A stretch of DNA of 64,000 nt from Actinoplanes sichuanensis. Its GTDB lineage: Bacteria; Actinomycetota; Actinomycetes; Mycobacteriales; Micromonosporaceae. This document shows, in pieces, positions 44,692 through 53,399 of the stretch. The notes below the pieces were generated by a model, which was given only the letters and a program-made list of their open reading frames with translations, was not told where the DNA came from and ran no database searches. The stretch is from contig NZ_AP028461.1 of assembly GCF_033097365.1 (NCBI RefSeq), positions 10,319,501 through 10,383,500 of the forward strand. Reading direction: 5' to 3'. The stretch's first letter is position 1; each line of letters begins with the position of its first letter. A program made the position numbers and the translations under genes.

Positions 44692-45788
44692 GCGCTCTGT
44701 CGTCGGCCCTGCCGGACTTCCCCTGGGACCTGCTGGAGCCGGCCAAGAAGCTCGCCGCGGCACACCCGGGCGGCATCGTGGACCTGTCGATCGGTACCCC
44801 CGTCGACTCGGTCCCGCAGTCGGTCCGGCAGGCCCTCGCGGACGCGTCGGACGCGCCCGGTTATCCGCTGACCGCCGGCACGCCGCAGCTGCGTGCCGCG
44901 ATCGCCGGCTGGCTCGCCCGGGAGTGCCGGGCGAGCGGTGACCTCGGGGTGCTGCCCACGATCGGTTCGAAGGAGCTGGTGGCCTGGCTGCCGACGCTGC
45001 TCGGCGTCCGGCCCGGCGACGTGGTCGTCATCCCGTCGGTCTGCTACCCGACCTACGAGGTGGGCGTCAGATTGACCGGCGCCGAGGTGATCCGGTCCGA
45101 CTCGCTCACCGCGATCGGCCCCGACCCCCGGGTCAAGCTGATCTGGATCAACTCACCGTCCAATCCGACCGGCCGGGTGCTCCCCGTGGAGCATCTGCGC
45201 AAGGTCGTCGACTGGGCCCGCGAACGTGGTGTCACCGTGGTCAGCGACGAGTGCTACCTGTCGCTCGGCTGGGAGACCACCCCGGTGTCGGTGCTCGACG
45301 ACCGGGTGACCGGTGGCGACTACACCGGTGTGCTGGCCGTCCACTCGCTCTCCAAGCGCTCCAACCTGGCCGGTTACCGGGCCGGCTTCCTCGGCGGTGA
45401 CCCCGCCCTGGTCAACGAGCTGCTGACGGTGCGCAAACACGCCGGCATGATCGTCCCGGCACCGGTGCAGGCCGCCATGGTGGCCGCGCTGACTGACGAG
45501 ACGCATGTGGAGCAGCAGCGCGAGCGTTACGCCGCCCGTCGCGAGATCCTGCGGTCGGCGCTGGTCAAGGCCGGTTTCGAGATCAGCCACTCGGAGGCCG
45601 GTCTCTACCTGTGGGCGACCCGCGGGGAGGACTGCTGGACGACCGTGGACCGGCTCGCCCAGCGGGGCATCCTGGCCGCGCCGGGCGCCTTCTACGGCCC
45701 GGCCGCGGCTCAGCATGTGCGGATCGCCATGACCGCCACCGACGAGCGGGTGGCGGCCGCGGCCGACCGCCTGAGTGAGCCGTTCTGA
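44688..45788 (+). CDS. dapC: Succinyldiaminopimelate aminotransferase
   Basis: This PLP-dependent class I/II aminotransferase of about 366 residues makes N-succinyl-LL-diaminopimelate in lysine biosynthesis. The cofactor-binding pieces are [18 protein letters not shown] and the lysine in [15 protein letters not shown]. No ATG, GTG or TTG lies near the expected N-terminus ([15 protein letters not shown]). The only fitting start is a CTG at 44688 that overlaps the fdxA stop as CTGA. The next GTG would remove about 30 conserved residues. It belongs functionally with dapD and dapE at 55-57 kb. Confidence 0.85.
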   Translation: MSALSSALPDFPWDLLEPAKKLAAAHPGGIVDLSIGTPVDSVPQSVRQALADASDAPGYPLTAGTPQLRAAIAGWLARECRASGDLGVLPTIGSKELVAWLPTLLGVRPGDVVVIPSVCYPTYEVGVRLTGAEVIRSDSLTAIGPDPRVKLIWINSPSNPTGRVLPVEHLRKVVDWARERGVTVVSDECYLSLGWETTPVSVLDDRVTGGDYTGVLAVHSLSKRSNLAGYRAGFLGGDPALVNELLTVRKHAGMIVPAPVQAAMVAALTDETHVEQQRERYAARREILRSALVKAGFEISHSEAGLYLWATRGEDCWTTVDRLAQRGILAAPGAFYGPAAAQHVRIAMTATDERVAAAADRLSEPF

Positions 45789-45808
45789 CGCAGAGGGAGA
45801 GTCTCGCC

Positions 45809-46456
45809 GTGGACCCGACGATCGTGACAGTCCACGGCGAGGCACGCCGTGAGGTTCCTCCGGAGCAGGCCGTCTTCTCGGTGACGGTGTCCGCACGCGA
45901 CCGTGACAAAGCGGCGGTGGTCGCCCGCCTCACCGAGCGGGCGGCCGAGGTGGGCCGGATCCTCGACGGGTGCGGTGCGGCCGTCGAGCGCCGGGAGACC
46001 GCCGGTCTGCACGTCTACGAGGAGTACCGGCGCCGTGCCGAGCGGAGCGCGACCTACTCCGGTTCGCTGACCACCACCGTCACCGTCACCGACTTCGACC
46101 CGCTCGGCGAGCTGCTGGCCCGGCTCGCCTCAGGTGACTCCATCTCGGTGTCCGGCCCCTGGTGGCAGCTCCGGCCGGGCAGCCGGGCCGGCGCCGACGT
46201 GCGTCGCGAGGCGGTCACCGACGCCCTCGACCGCGCCCACGAGTACGCCGCGGCGGTCGGTTCGGAACTCGACCGGATCGTCGAGATCTCGGACGCCGAG
46301 GCGGCCGGCGCACGCCCGATGATGATGCGGGCGGCCGGCGCGTCGGCCGAGGCCGAGGACAGCGCGGCCTTCGACCTGGATCCGCGGCAGCAGACCGTCG
46401 AGGCCCGGGTGCTGTTGCGGGTCACCATCACCGAGCCGACCGCGCTGCGCCGCTGA
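45809..46456 (+). CDS. SIMPL-domain protein (DUF541)
   Basis: This 215-residue protein is one SIMPL domain. It opens TIVTVHGEARREVPPEQAVF and contains the family's repeated beta-alpha segments, with alternation of TVTVTDFDPLGELL and a long helix AVTDALDRAHEYAAAVG. It has no signal peptide, unlike many relatives, so it should be cytoplasmic. AGAGGGAGA precedes the GTG at 45809. It follows dapC by 20 bp. Its function is unknown. Confidence 0.85.
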   Translation: MDPTIVTVHGEARREVPPEQAVFSVTVSARDRDKAAVVARLTERAAEVGRILDGCGAAVERRETAGLHVYEEYRRRAERSATYSGSLTTTVTVTDFDPLGELLARLASGDSISVSGPWWQLRPGSRAGADVRREAVTDALDRAHEYAAAVGSELDRIVEISDAEAAGARPMMMRAAGASAEAEDSAAFDLDPRQQTVEARVLLRVTITEPTALRR

Positions 46457-46519
46457 CCCCCTTCGCCATCCTGGCCAAAACGCCTACGGGCGGCCGGGGA
46501 GTCGGTAAGACTCGGCAGC

Positions 46520-47767
46520 ATGCGCAAGGGCCTCGGGCACCTGCTGCTGCGGGTGGCGAACGTGAATCCCCGAAGTGTCAACACACACTCGGACCGCGTT
46601 CTTTATCGATCGATAGGCGTCTTCATCCTGCTCTACTTCGTCTACGCGACGGTGGGCGGTGCCGCGTTCATCGACGCCAGTTCGGGCTACGCCCATCCCT
46701 GGTACCAGTGGGTGGTCGGGCCGCTGGTGGCGATCGGCGTGGTCGCCTACGACCGGGCGGTCGTGGGCCGGGTGACGATCAGCTACGAACGGCTGGAGTC
46801 CTCGGACCCGCGGCATCTGCTGCGCCCACCGACACTCGGCCTCTACCTGGGCCGGCTCAGCCTGGCCCTGCTCTTTGCGATCGTCATCACCGAGCCGCTG
46901 ATGCTGGCCCGGTATCGCGGCGAGATCGAGGCGCACCTGGCCCGCGTGCACAGCGAACAGCTCAGCGACCTGGACTCGGGTGGTGCCGTCGCCGGCTACA
47001 CGGCCCGTCTCGGTGAGCTGCGCCGGGAGAACGCCGCCGACGACACCGCGGTCCGCCGTCTCGTCGACCGGGCCGCCCAGAAACGCGAGGACGCCCGTCA
47101 GATGTACCGGCAGGCGCTCGACGACTCGGCCGGTCGTGGTGTCACCCGCAGCCCCGGCTGCCCGCGCAACGGCTACTGCTATCAGCTGGTACGCCGCTCC
47201 CGGATCCTCGACGACCAGGCGGTCCGGCTGGAACGGCAGGCCGCCGCGCTGCAGCGGGATCAGCGGACGTCCCGGGCGGCTCGGGCCGGCGAACAGTCCC
47301 GGCTGGCCGAGCAGATCAACGACGAACGGGCCGCCAACGCCGAGGCGGTACGCGGCGACTCCGGCTTCGGCGCCCGCACCGCGGCGATGTGGCATCTGAT
47401 CCGCACCGACTTCTGGGGCGTCGGCGTCTTCTACCTGGGCATCGCGCTGCTGATGGTGGCCCTGGACTGCGCGGCCATCGGGCTCAAACTCGTGTCCCGC
47501 GGCAATGCCTACGAGCGGGCCGAGGCACGGGTCGCCCGGCTCCGCGAGCACGAGGCGTCACTCATGCACGAACGTGAGATCCACGACGCCCGGACGTACG
47601 GTGAGGCCACCGCCAAGGTGATCGCCGACGGCATCGAGGCGGCCTCCCACGACGGCCGCCTCGCGCGTGCCGCCACCGACCGGGCGCGGCACGTCCTGCA
47701 CGACGCGGTGGTCGTCGACCCGGCCCGAATCGAGCGGCCGATCCCGCGCCACCGCATCAACGTCTGA
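46520..47767 (+). CDS. DUF4407 membrane protein with long coiled coil
   Basis: This 415-residue protein has membrane segments near the N-terminus (VFILLYFVYATVGGAAF, VVGPLVAIGVVAY, LSLALLFAIVITEPLML). A long extracytoplasmic coiled-coil region with two cysteines (SPGCPRNGYCYQLV) follows, then another membrane segment (GVFYLGIALLMVALDCAAIG). A cytoplasmic helical tail closes it. This is the DUF4407 plan, function unknown. It converges closely on the secreted-protein array. Confidence 0.8.
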   Translation: MRKGLGHLLLRVANVNPRSVNTHSDRVLYRSIGVFILLYFVYATVGGAAFIDASSGYAHPWYQWVVGPLVAIGVVAYDRAVVGRVTISYERLESSDPRHLLRPPTLGLYLGRLSLALLFAIVITEPLMLARYRGEIEAHLARVHSEQLSDLDSGGAVAGYTARLGELRRENAADDTAVRRLVDRAAQKREDARQMYRQALDDSAGRGVTRSPGCPRNGYCYQLVRRSRILDDQAVRLERQAAALQRDQRTSRAARAGEQSRLAEQINDERAANAEAVRGDSGFGARTAAMWHLIRTDFWGVGVFYLGIALLMVALDCAAIGLKLVSRGNAYERAEARVARLREHEASLMHEREIHDARTYGEATAKVIADGIEAASHDGRLARAATDRARHVLHDAVVVDPARIERPIPRHRINV

Positions 47768-47773
47768 AAAACC

Positions 47774-48337
47774 TCATGGGCGTACGGCTTTCGCCCGCAC
47801 CGGAACCGTGTAGGTCGCCCCCTGGCACGAGGTGTCACCACCGGCCCGTACCGCCAGGGCGCCGTTGAGAATGAACGCACCCACCGTGTTGCGCGGCACC
47901 TCCCACGACACCGGGAACATCGGCTGGGTGAACTCCACCCGCGGCTCGGCACAACCGGCGTCCCGATGGACGTCGTCGGCGACCGCCGGCCCCCGGCCGG
48001 GCAGGATCTCGGTGATGTGCACCGGCACCTCGTGCTGATTGGTGACGGTCACCGTGAGGTTTCCCGGTATGCCCGGCCGGAGCGGCCGCCCCGGATCGGA
48101 GATGGCGGTCAGTGACACCTCCACCAGCGTCCCCGCCGTCCAGTCCTCCGCCGCGGCCGGATTGTTGAATCGCCAGTAGGCCCAGGCCGCACCCGCGTTG
48201 GCGAGCAGCGCCGCGATCGCCGCGGCGCTGAGGATGAGCCGGGCCCGCCTGTCGAACCGCCGCCGCTTCGCCGGATGCCGTACCTCCCAGGTCGGCTCCT
48301 CGTGGTCGGCGGCGTCGAGCTCCAGGTGCGAGGGCAT
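47774..48337 (-). CDS. Secreted/anchored Ig-like protein, array member 1
   Basis: This 187-residue protein has a basic stretch (RHPAKRRRFDRRARL), a hydrophobic segment ending GAAWAYWRF, and one beta-rich extracellular domain. The domain has the array's shared plan: PGIPGNLTVTVTNQHEVPVHITEI, a lone cysteine (DAGCAEP), and SCQGATYTVPV near the end. The two cysteines could form a disulfide. A GTG at 48385 is an alternative start. The signal-segment pattern AAWA-W followed by an AGT-like stretch recalls TasA/camelysin-type secreted proteins, but no SipW-like peptidase is encoded here. Confidence 0.65.
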   Translation of the reverse strand: MPSHLELDAADHEEPTWEVRHPAKRRRFDRRARLILSAAAIAALLANAGAAWAYWRFNNPAAAEDWTAGTLVEVSLTAISDPGRPLRPGIPGNLTVTVTNQHEVPVHITEILPGRGPAVADDVHRDAGCAEPRVEFTQPMFPVSWEVPRNTVGAFILNGALAVRAGGDTSCQGATYTVPVRAKAVRP

Positions 48338-48595
48338 CCGGGTGTCGCTCTCGGTGAATCCGGGCAGGGTGTCGCGCCGATTCACGAAGCGACCCCGAGG
48401 GTGGCCGCCGCGCGGGGATCCCTTGGTTCGGGCATGCGGCTCGTTCCTCCTTGAGGGCCGGTGGGAAAGATGCCGGGTTCGGCGCTCATATAACGTTCCC
48501 CGACGCGGATGTCCGATGTGATCGGTTTTCCGTCCGCCCTTCCAGTGCATAAATCGGACAGGTCTGCCGTTACGGCTTACCCCTGCGGGGTGATG

Positions 48596-48635
48596 AAATC
48601 GACCGTCCGGCCCCCTCCCGCCGGACGATCGATTT
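48596..48635 (-). terminator. Long hairpin in the 320-bp gap between array members
   Basis: AAATCGACCGTCCGGC (48596-48611) pairs with GCCGGACGATCGATTT (48620-48635), with one mismatch and an 8-base loop. It lies after the Fn3-type gene (stop 48706) and before array member 1. It probably ends the upstream array transcript. The rest of 48338-48705 shows no gene. An AT-rich ATATAACG stretch near 48490 may be the promoter for member 1. Confidence 0.7.
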
Positions 48636-48705
48636 GCCCGGCAGCCGCCCGGACCAGCCCTGTCGCTCTATGCCTGTCGCCGCACACCCATCGGCCATGA
48701 CGCAC

Positions 48706-49329
48706 CTACCCGCCAGCCGTGACCTCCGTGCTGCCGGTCACCACAGGCGATGGCGAAACGGAGGCGGAGGGGGAGGCAGAGGGGGACGCCGACGGCACGG
48801 GTGCCGTCGCCTCTGCCTTCTCCACCGGCCCGGTCGCGCCGTCGTTCACCGGGCCGCCTCCGCTCGTCCGGTCGCCCGCCGTGGCCGTCGCCGGCCCGGT
48901 GCCGGCGGGCTTGCCCGGCACCCGGATCGGGTCACTCGCCGGGCTTTCCGGTCCGGTCCATCGGGCGCCGGCGATCGCCCGGACCGTGTAGGTCACCTCG
49001 CTCCCCGGCTTGGCCCCCGCATCCGTGCAGCTGAACATGGATGCGGGGGCCCGGCAGGCCTCCGCCTCGACCTTGCCGGTGCGCCGGGTCACCACATAGC
49101 CCCCCACGGGGTGCCCGGAAGCGAACCGCACCGCCACCCACTCCACCCGCGGGACCCGGGTGGCGGTGACGCCGGGCTCAGCCATGGTGGGCATGGATGC
49201 GGCTGTGAGCGAGCCCCGGCCGTTCGTCAGCTCCACCCGCCAGCTCGCCCATGCGGTGATTCCGCTGCCCACAGCGACAGCCGCGAGTGTTCCGGCCGCG
49301 ACGATCAACGCCGCCGTCTGCCGTCTCAC
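48706..49329 (-). CDS. Anchored Fn3-domain protein, array member 2
   Basis: This 207-residue protein starts at a GTG (RRQTAALIVAAGTLAAVAVG) with one hydrophobic segment. A single fibronectin type III-like domain follows (VEWVAVRFASGHPVGGYVV, then TYTVRAIAGARWTGPESPAS). Two cysteines lie in EACRAPASMFSC. The last 60 residues are a Pro/Ser/Ala/Thr-rich linker with SPSASPSAS repeats, as in wall-spanning tails. Its start overlaps the stop of the next array gene by four bases. Confidence 0.65.
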   Translation of the reverse strand: MRRQTAALIVAAGTLAAVAVGSGITAWASWRVELTNGRGSLTAASMPTMAEPGVTATRVPRVEWVAVRFASGHPVGGYVVTRRTGKVEAEACRAPASMFSCTDAGAKPGSEVTYTVRAIAGARWTGPESPASDPIRVPGKPAGTGPATATAGDRTSGGGPVNDGATGPVEKAEATAPVPSASPSASPSASVSPSPVVTGSTEVTAGG

Positions 49330-49793
49330 CGTGCCACCCTTTCGGCGCTGGCCGAGAAGGCCAGCCGAAAGGTCGCCCGCTGGCAGGCGTTCGCGACTGT
49401 GTCCGGCATGGTCACCTCGAACTCTCCGGCCGTCCTCCGCCCACCGGCCGGAACGATCAGCGGCAACCCGCCCCGGTACTTCCCGATCGTCAGGTTGGCC
49501 GGCGTCGGCTTGCATCGTGACTTCGAGCTGCCGGTGACCCGGGCGTCCACCTGCCGGACCCGGATCGCGAACGGATACGGGTTCGCGATGGTCACCCGAG
49601 TGCGCCGGACGGCGCCCGGGTGGAACTGCTCCATCGGGCTCCCGGTCACCGCGAACGCGAACGCGGAGCGTTCGGCGAGGTCGACTTCGGATTCTTCGGT
49701 ACGCCAACCGGCCGCGACCCAGGCACAGGCCAGAGCCGTCCCGGCCGCCGCGATCCGCCGGACCACCCGCAGGTTCGGGAAGTCAGTCAACAC
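49326..49793 (-). CDS. Secreted/anchored Ig-like protein, array member 3
   Basis: This protein of about 155 residues has a hydrophobic segment (VVRRIAAAGTALACAWVAAGW) and a beta domain. The domain carries HPGAVRRTRVTIANPYPFAIRVRQV and NACQRATFRLAFS, matching the plan of members 1, 4 and 5. Two conserved cysteines (SRCKPTP, NACQ) are present. GGGAGGAG lies close upstream. The start may be the GTG at 49793 or a TTG at 49790, both overlapping the end of member 4. Confidence 0.65.
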   Translation of the reverse strand: MLTDFPNLRVVRRIAAAGTALACAWVAAGWRTEESEVDLAERSAFAFAVTGSPMEQFHPGAVRRTRVTIANPYPFAIRVRQVDARVTGSSKSRCKPTPANLTIGKYRGGLPLIVPAGGRRTAGEFEVTMPDTVANACQRATFRLAFSASAERVAR

Positions 49794-50277
49794 CGCTCCT
49801 CCCACTGGCGGTCAGCGGAATGCCGAACGTCGCCCCCTGGCACGCCGAATCCGACTCGTCGGTCATCCGGATCGCGTCCAGCAGCAGGAAACTCGCGCTG
49901 GACCGGGCTGCGATCGGCAGGGACACCGCGCTCCGACCCCGGGTCGGTGAGACTCCGCTGTTGACGCAACCCGCGGCACGATGGGCGGCGTCCACGGTGA
50001 CCGGGCCGCTTCCCGCGTGCACCGCGGTGACCAGGACCGGGAACGGGTTCGGATTCTCCACCGTGACGGTCAGGTCGGTGCGTGCCCCCGGGTAGAGCGG
50101 CCGGTCGGGGCGCGGTTTGGCGGTCAGCCGCAGGTCGATCGCGGAGGAGGCCGTCGTCGACGAGCTTCCGAAGCCGGTCAGCCGCCACATCGCCCAGGCC
50201 GCGCCACCGGTGGCGACGAGAGTTCCGGCAACCGCCGTCGCGACCAGCGCTCGACGTCGCGACAATGCTTTCAGCAC
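49783..50277 (-). CDS. Secreted/anchored Ig-like protein, array member 4
   Basis: This 164-residue protein opens MLKALSRRRALVATAVAGTL and has the AAWAMWRLTGFGSS junction. Its beta domain carries PGARTDLTVTVENPNPFPVLV, a cysteine in AAGCVNSG and SACQGATFGIPL. It is the clearest match to members 1 and 5. It is preceded by a strong hairpin, so its expression may be lower than that of member 5. Function unknown, surface location likely. Confidence 0.7.
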   Translation of the reverse strand: MLKALSRRRALVATAVAGTLVATGGAAWAMWRLTGFGSSSTTASSAIDLRLTAKPRPDRPLYPGARTDLTVTVENPNPFPVLVTAVHAGSGPVTVDAAHRAAGCVNSGVSPTRGRSAVSLPIAARSSASFLLLDAIRMTDESDSACQGATFGIPLTASGRSGVD

Positions 50278-50310
50278 GATCAGGCTCCTGTCCGCGAGGG
50301 ATTGCCCGGA

Positions 50311-50346
50311 CCGGGAGAGGACGCCGACTGTGGCGTCCTCTCCCGG
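50311..50346 (-). terminator. Perfect 15-bp-stem hairpin between array members 5 and 4
   Basis: CCGGGAGAGGACGCC (50311-50325) and GGCGTCCTCTCCCGG (50332-50346) pair perfectly around a 6-base loop, eight bases after the stop of member 5. It probably acts as a partial terminator or mRNA stabiliser, giving member 5 the highest expression. Confidence 0.75.
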
Positions 50347-50354
50347 CGGAACGA

Positions 50355-50966
50355 CTACTGGTTCTCGACCGGGTCGACCTGATCGCCCGGCTGGCCCGGG
50401 GGAACCACTACGCCGCCGCCATTGGCCGGACCACTGCCGGTGGCGGGAGCCGTGCCGCTGTTGGCGGCCAGTGCCACCGTGATCGGGAACGCCGCGGCCT
50501 GGCAGTCGTCGCTCGCGTTCTCGACCATGCTGAGCGCGCCCGCGTAGCTGATCGCCGAGGAGCCGTTGACCGAGCCCTGCTTGGCCGGCACCACCAGGGT
50601 CGCCGCGGCAGGCAGCTGCGCACCGCTGTTGACCTCGATGTTGTTAGCCTTGCAGCCGGACTCGTTGGTGGAGTCGCCCACGGTGAGCACGATGCCGGTG
50701 ATCCGGACCGGGAACGGATTCGGGTTCTCCACCGTGAAGGCGACCCCGTTGGTGCTGCCCGGGAAGAAGGCCGGCGACACGGCCACGTCGTCGGCGACGT
50801 GGTTGCCGTTGAGATCCTTGATCGTGAGGCCCTGGGCGGTGCCGGCGGTGGCCGCACCCGATCCACCACCGCTCAGGAGCCAGGCTGCGTAGGCGGCTCC
50901 GGCTCCGCCGACGGCCACGACAGCGGCGGTAGCGATGGCAGCGGAGCGCTTGGTGAACTTACGCAT
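50355..50966 (-). CDS. Secreted Ig-like protein, array member 5 (first gene)
   Basis: This 203-residue protein has a classical signal-like start (MRKFTKRSAAIATAAVVAVG) with a GAAYAAWLLSGGGSG junction. The beta domain carries GVAFTVENPNPFPVRITGI, a cysteine in ESGCKANN and DDCQAAAFPITVALA. The tail is rich in Gly, Pro and Asn. GGGAGG precedes the ATG. Junction and domain resemble TasA/camelysin-like fibre proteins of Firmicutes only in outline. A structural surface role is an inference. Confidence 0.7.
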   Translation of the reverse strand: MRKFTKRSAAIATAAVVAVGGAGAAYAAWLLSGGGSGAATAGTAQGLTIKDLNGNHVADDVAVSPAFFPGSTNGVAFTVENPNPFPVRITGIVLTVGDSTNESGCKANNIEVNSGAQLPAAATLVVPAKQGSVNGSSAISYAGALSMVENASDDCQAAAFPITVALAANSGTAPATGSGPANGGGVVVPPGQPGDQVDPVENQ

Positions 50967-51467
50967 GGAAATATTCCTCCCGGAACCGGCTCAGCGTGCG
51001 GCCACCCCGGAGCGAGTCGCGAGCGACCTACTCGGGGTGCACGTCGTTAATCGGATGTCACCGGGGCCCTCGGGGCCACCCGGCGCTGGGACAAAGATGG
51101 CGGACCGGCACCAAGCCGACGATCGTCCATTTCGTTCGGCTGTTGCATGCGAGACGGCGGCGGTTCCGGGCCGTCCCGGCTACCCCGTTCGCGTGACCTC
51201 GGCCGCCGTACCGATCACCGTGGACCGTGGCGGAGATCGATGAGACCGGCCGCCACCTGCATCGATGTCCACCATGCATCGGCCGTTCGACCTGGCAAGC
51301 CCGAGCCTGTCGCGGCATGCCCGAAAAGCCACGCAATGATAGTTGAAACGTGAATTAATCAGCCGTCACGGCATCAAATGGGAGCGATTCTCGGAACAAT
51401 TTCCTGCCCGGCGACCCTAACGGGTTAGTTGCCGGACGACATCTTTCCCCTGAAAGAGGCTTGACGC
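50967..51467. other. Intergenic region upstream of the secreted array
   Basis: About 500 bp lie between array member 5 and the methyltransferase gene, both minus-strand. No convincing gene is seen, and open frames here lack ribosome-binding sites and read as Arg/Pro-rich noise. AT-rich stretches around 51337-51365 (GATAGTTGAAACGTG region) are likely to hold the array promoter. Confidence 0.5.
51408..51435 (-). terminator. Hairpin after the methyltransferase gene
   Basis: CCGGC at 51408 pairs with GCCGG at 51431, and inside it CTAAC pairs with GTTAG. It begins about 30 bp after the stop of the minus-strand methyltransferase gene. Confidence 0.5.
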
Positions 51468-52217
51468 TTATGCCTCTGTCGACCGCTCGGCCCGGACGAG
51501 GAACCGGTGCGCGCGTACCGTGAAACCGCCTCGCGCTCGGATCGTCGCCGCCAGACGGGCGAGCTCCCGTTCGTACCGCAGCGGGGTGAAGTCTCTGATC
51601 TGCCAGGGCACCGACCGCAGCTGATGGACCACCGCGGCGATGTCGTGGAACGCGAGGAGCGGATGCTCCTCGCGAACGTCGGTGACCCGGAGCCCGGCGG
51701 CGCGCAGTGCGCCGACCGCGACCTCGGCGTCCCACCGGCGCGGATGCGGGGGCGGGGCGCCGAGGGCGGTGTTGAGCTCGGCCAGGTCGTCGCTGCCGAC
51801 CTGCTGGGTGAGTAGGACGCCGCCGGGTTTGAGCAGGCGGGCGATGTCGGCCGCGGGAAGCCGCCCGTGCCGGCTGAGGACGAGGTCGAACTCGTCCTCC
51901 TCGGACGGCAGCTCGGTCTGTACCGCCACCCCGAACGGCGCGAGCCGTTCCCGGGCGGCCGGAGTGTTACGGGCCCAGGTCTCCACCGCGACGGTGCGTG
52001 GGGGGAGTGGCGCCAGCTCGGCGAGCAGCTCGCCGCCGCCGGTGTCGAGGTCGAGCACGCTGCACGCGCGGCGCACCAGAGGCCGAGCCAGATCGAGGTA
52101 CGACCAGGACGGCTCGGACGCCACGGCCAGGCCGTCCAGCCAGGCGAATTCCCACCCGGTCATGGAGGCGCCGGTAGCCGCGGCGTTGAGCTCTTCCTCC
52201 TGCCGGTTGCTGCGCAC
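51468..52217 (-). CDS. Class I SAM-dependent methyltransferase
   Basis: This 249-residue protein has the SAM-binding motif I as CSVLDLDTGGGELLAELAPLP, followed by the acidic strand end (VAVETWARN). Motif IV lies around EFDLVLSRHGRLPAADIARLLKPGG. Substrate unknown. It resembles small-molecule methyltransferases annotated as UbiE/MenG-like. The GTG at 52217 is preferred over the upstream GTG at 52265. Confidence 0.82.
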   Translation of the reverse strand: MRSNRQEEELNAAATGASMTGWEFAWLDGLAVASEPSWSYLDLARPLVRRACSVLDLDTGGGELLAELAPLPPRTVAVETWARNTPAARERLAPFGVAVQTELPSEEDEFDLVLSRHGRLPAADIARLLKPGGVLLTQQVGSDDLAELNTALGAPPPHPRRWDAEVAVGALRAAGLRVTDVREEHPLLAFHDIAAVVHQLRSVPWQIRDFTPLRYERELARLAATIRARGGFTVRAHRFLVRAERSTEA

Positions 52218-52314
52218 GCCTGCGAAAGTAGCCGGGCTTCCGGTCCGGCAGCGACTCCATCCCACCGCCTTTCCAGGACCGGTGCCGGACTGTGGCTGAA
52301 CGGTTACCTACCTC

Positions 52315-53352
52315 TCAGTGGCGGACCGGCATGAGTAGTGAGAAATGAGACGCCGATCCCACCGGGCGGACGATCAGTGGACGGACCGGGCCGTCGAGTT
52401 CGAGTTCGAGCTGGCCGGCGGCACCCGCGTCGAGGGCCTGCAGCAGGAACTCCCGGTTGACCGCGACGTGCGATTCGGTGTCGGCGGCCCACTCGTCGGC
52501 GCCGGCGAACCGCACCCGGCCGGACGGGTCGAGACCGAGCACCGACACCGGGTACGGCCGGCCCTCGTGCTCGCGGTCGATCACCGGGGCACCGGCGAGC
52601 AGGTCACGCAGCTCGGCCACGTCGACGGTGACGGTCGAGCCGGGTGCCGGGAGCAGCCGGCGGTAGTCCGGGAAGTCCATGTCGATCGGCTTCCCCTCGA
52701 CGGCCCGGTCGCCGGCACGGGCCGAGATCAGGCCGTCGGTGAGGTCCACCGTGATCGACCCGGTCCGGATCCCGTGCAACTCCTCGGCCAGCCGGTACGG
52801 CAGGAACAACCGGGCCGGCGAACCCTCCACGACGGCCGGGGCGGTGGCCGCGGCGAGCCGGTAGCGGTCGGTCGCGACCAGGGTGATCACGTCGTCGCCG
52901 GTCTCGAACAGCACGCCGGGCGGGATCGGGTCGGCGGCACCGGCGGCGGCGAACAGCACGGTGCCCAGGGCCGCGGACAGGTCGGCGGCGGGCAGGGTGA
53001 TCCGGGTCATCAGGTTCTCCTCCAGGTCGAGCAGGGTGTGTAGGCGGAGGAGCTCACGCTTGGCATCGGCGAGACCGGACTCCAGCCGGACCAGGTGGTC
53101 GGCCAGCTTCGCCCGTACCGCCGAAGGGTTGTGCAGAAGGTCTTGGACCGCCACCGCGATCTCGGCCACCGGCATCCCCACCCGCCGCAGCCCGGCGATC
53201 AGCCGGGCCGCCCGGATCTGCTCCGACGTGTACCGGCGATAGCCGGTCGCGGGATCCACCGCGGCCGGGACCAGCACGCCCGCGCTGTCGTAGAACCGCA
53301 GCGCGCTGATGCTCAGACCGCTCGCCCGGGCCGCCTCGCCGATGCCCCGCAT
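52315..53352 (-). CDS. MerR regulator fused to a DNA polymerase III beta-clamp-like domain
   Basis: The first 75 residues are a MerR helix-turn-helix (MRGIGEAARASGLSISALRFYDSAGVLVP; YRRYTSEQIRAARLI), followed by a dimerisation helix. Residues from about 115 match two of the three sliding-clamp domains: VATDRYRLAAAT, then FPDYRRLLPA, and the clamp ending FSLLMPVRH. In DnaN the same fold encircles DNA. Here it may sense a ligand or replication protein, or form a ring on its operator. The ATG at 53352 follows GGGGAG. Such fusions occur in other actinobacteria, but their role is not established. Confidence 0.85.
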   Translation of the reverse strand: MRGIGEAARASGLSISALRFYDSAGVLVPAAVDPATGYRRYTSEQIRAARLIAGLRRVGMPVAEIAVAVQDLLHNPSAVRAKLADHLVRLESGLADAKRELLRLHTLLDLEENLMTRITLPAADLSAALGTVLFAAAGAADPIPPGVLFETGDDVITLVATDRYRLAAATAPAVVEGSPARLFLPYRLAEELHGIRTGSITVDLTDGLISARAGDRAVEGKPIDMDFPDYRRLLPAPGSTVTVDVAELRDLLAGAPVIDREHEGRPYPVSVLGLDPSGRVRFAGADEWAADTESHVAVNREFLLQALDAGAAGQLELELDGPVRPLIVRPVGSASHFSLLMPVRH

Positions 53353-53399
53353 GTCGCTCCCCACGCCGATCAACCCTGGTGTCTCGACCTCATCGAGGG

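Noticed and set aside
51058..51336. A 92-residue minus-strand gene in the gap upstream of the secreted array
   Set aside because: It has no ribosome-binding site, a basic low-complexity composition and no recognisable domain.
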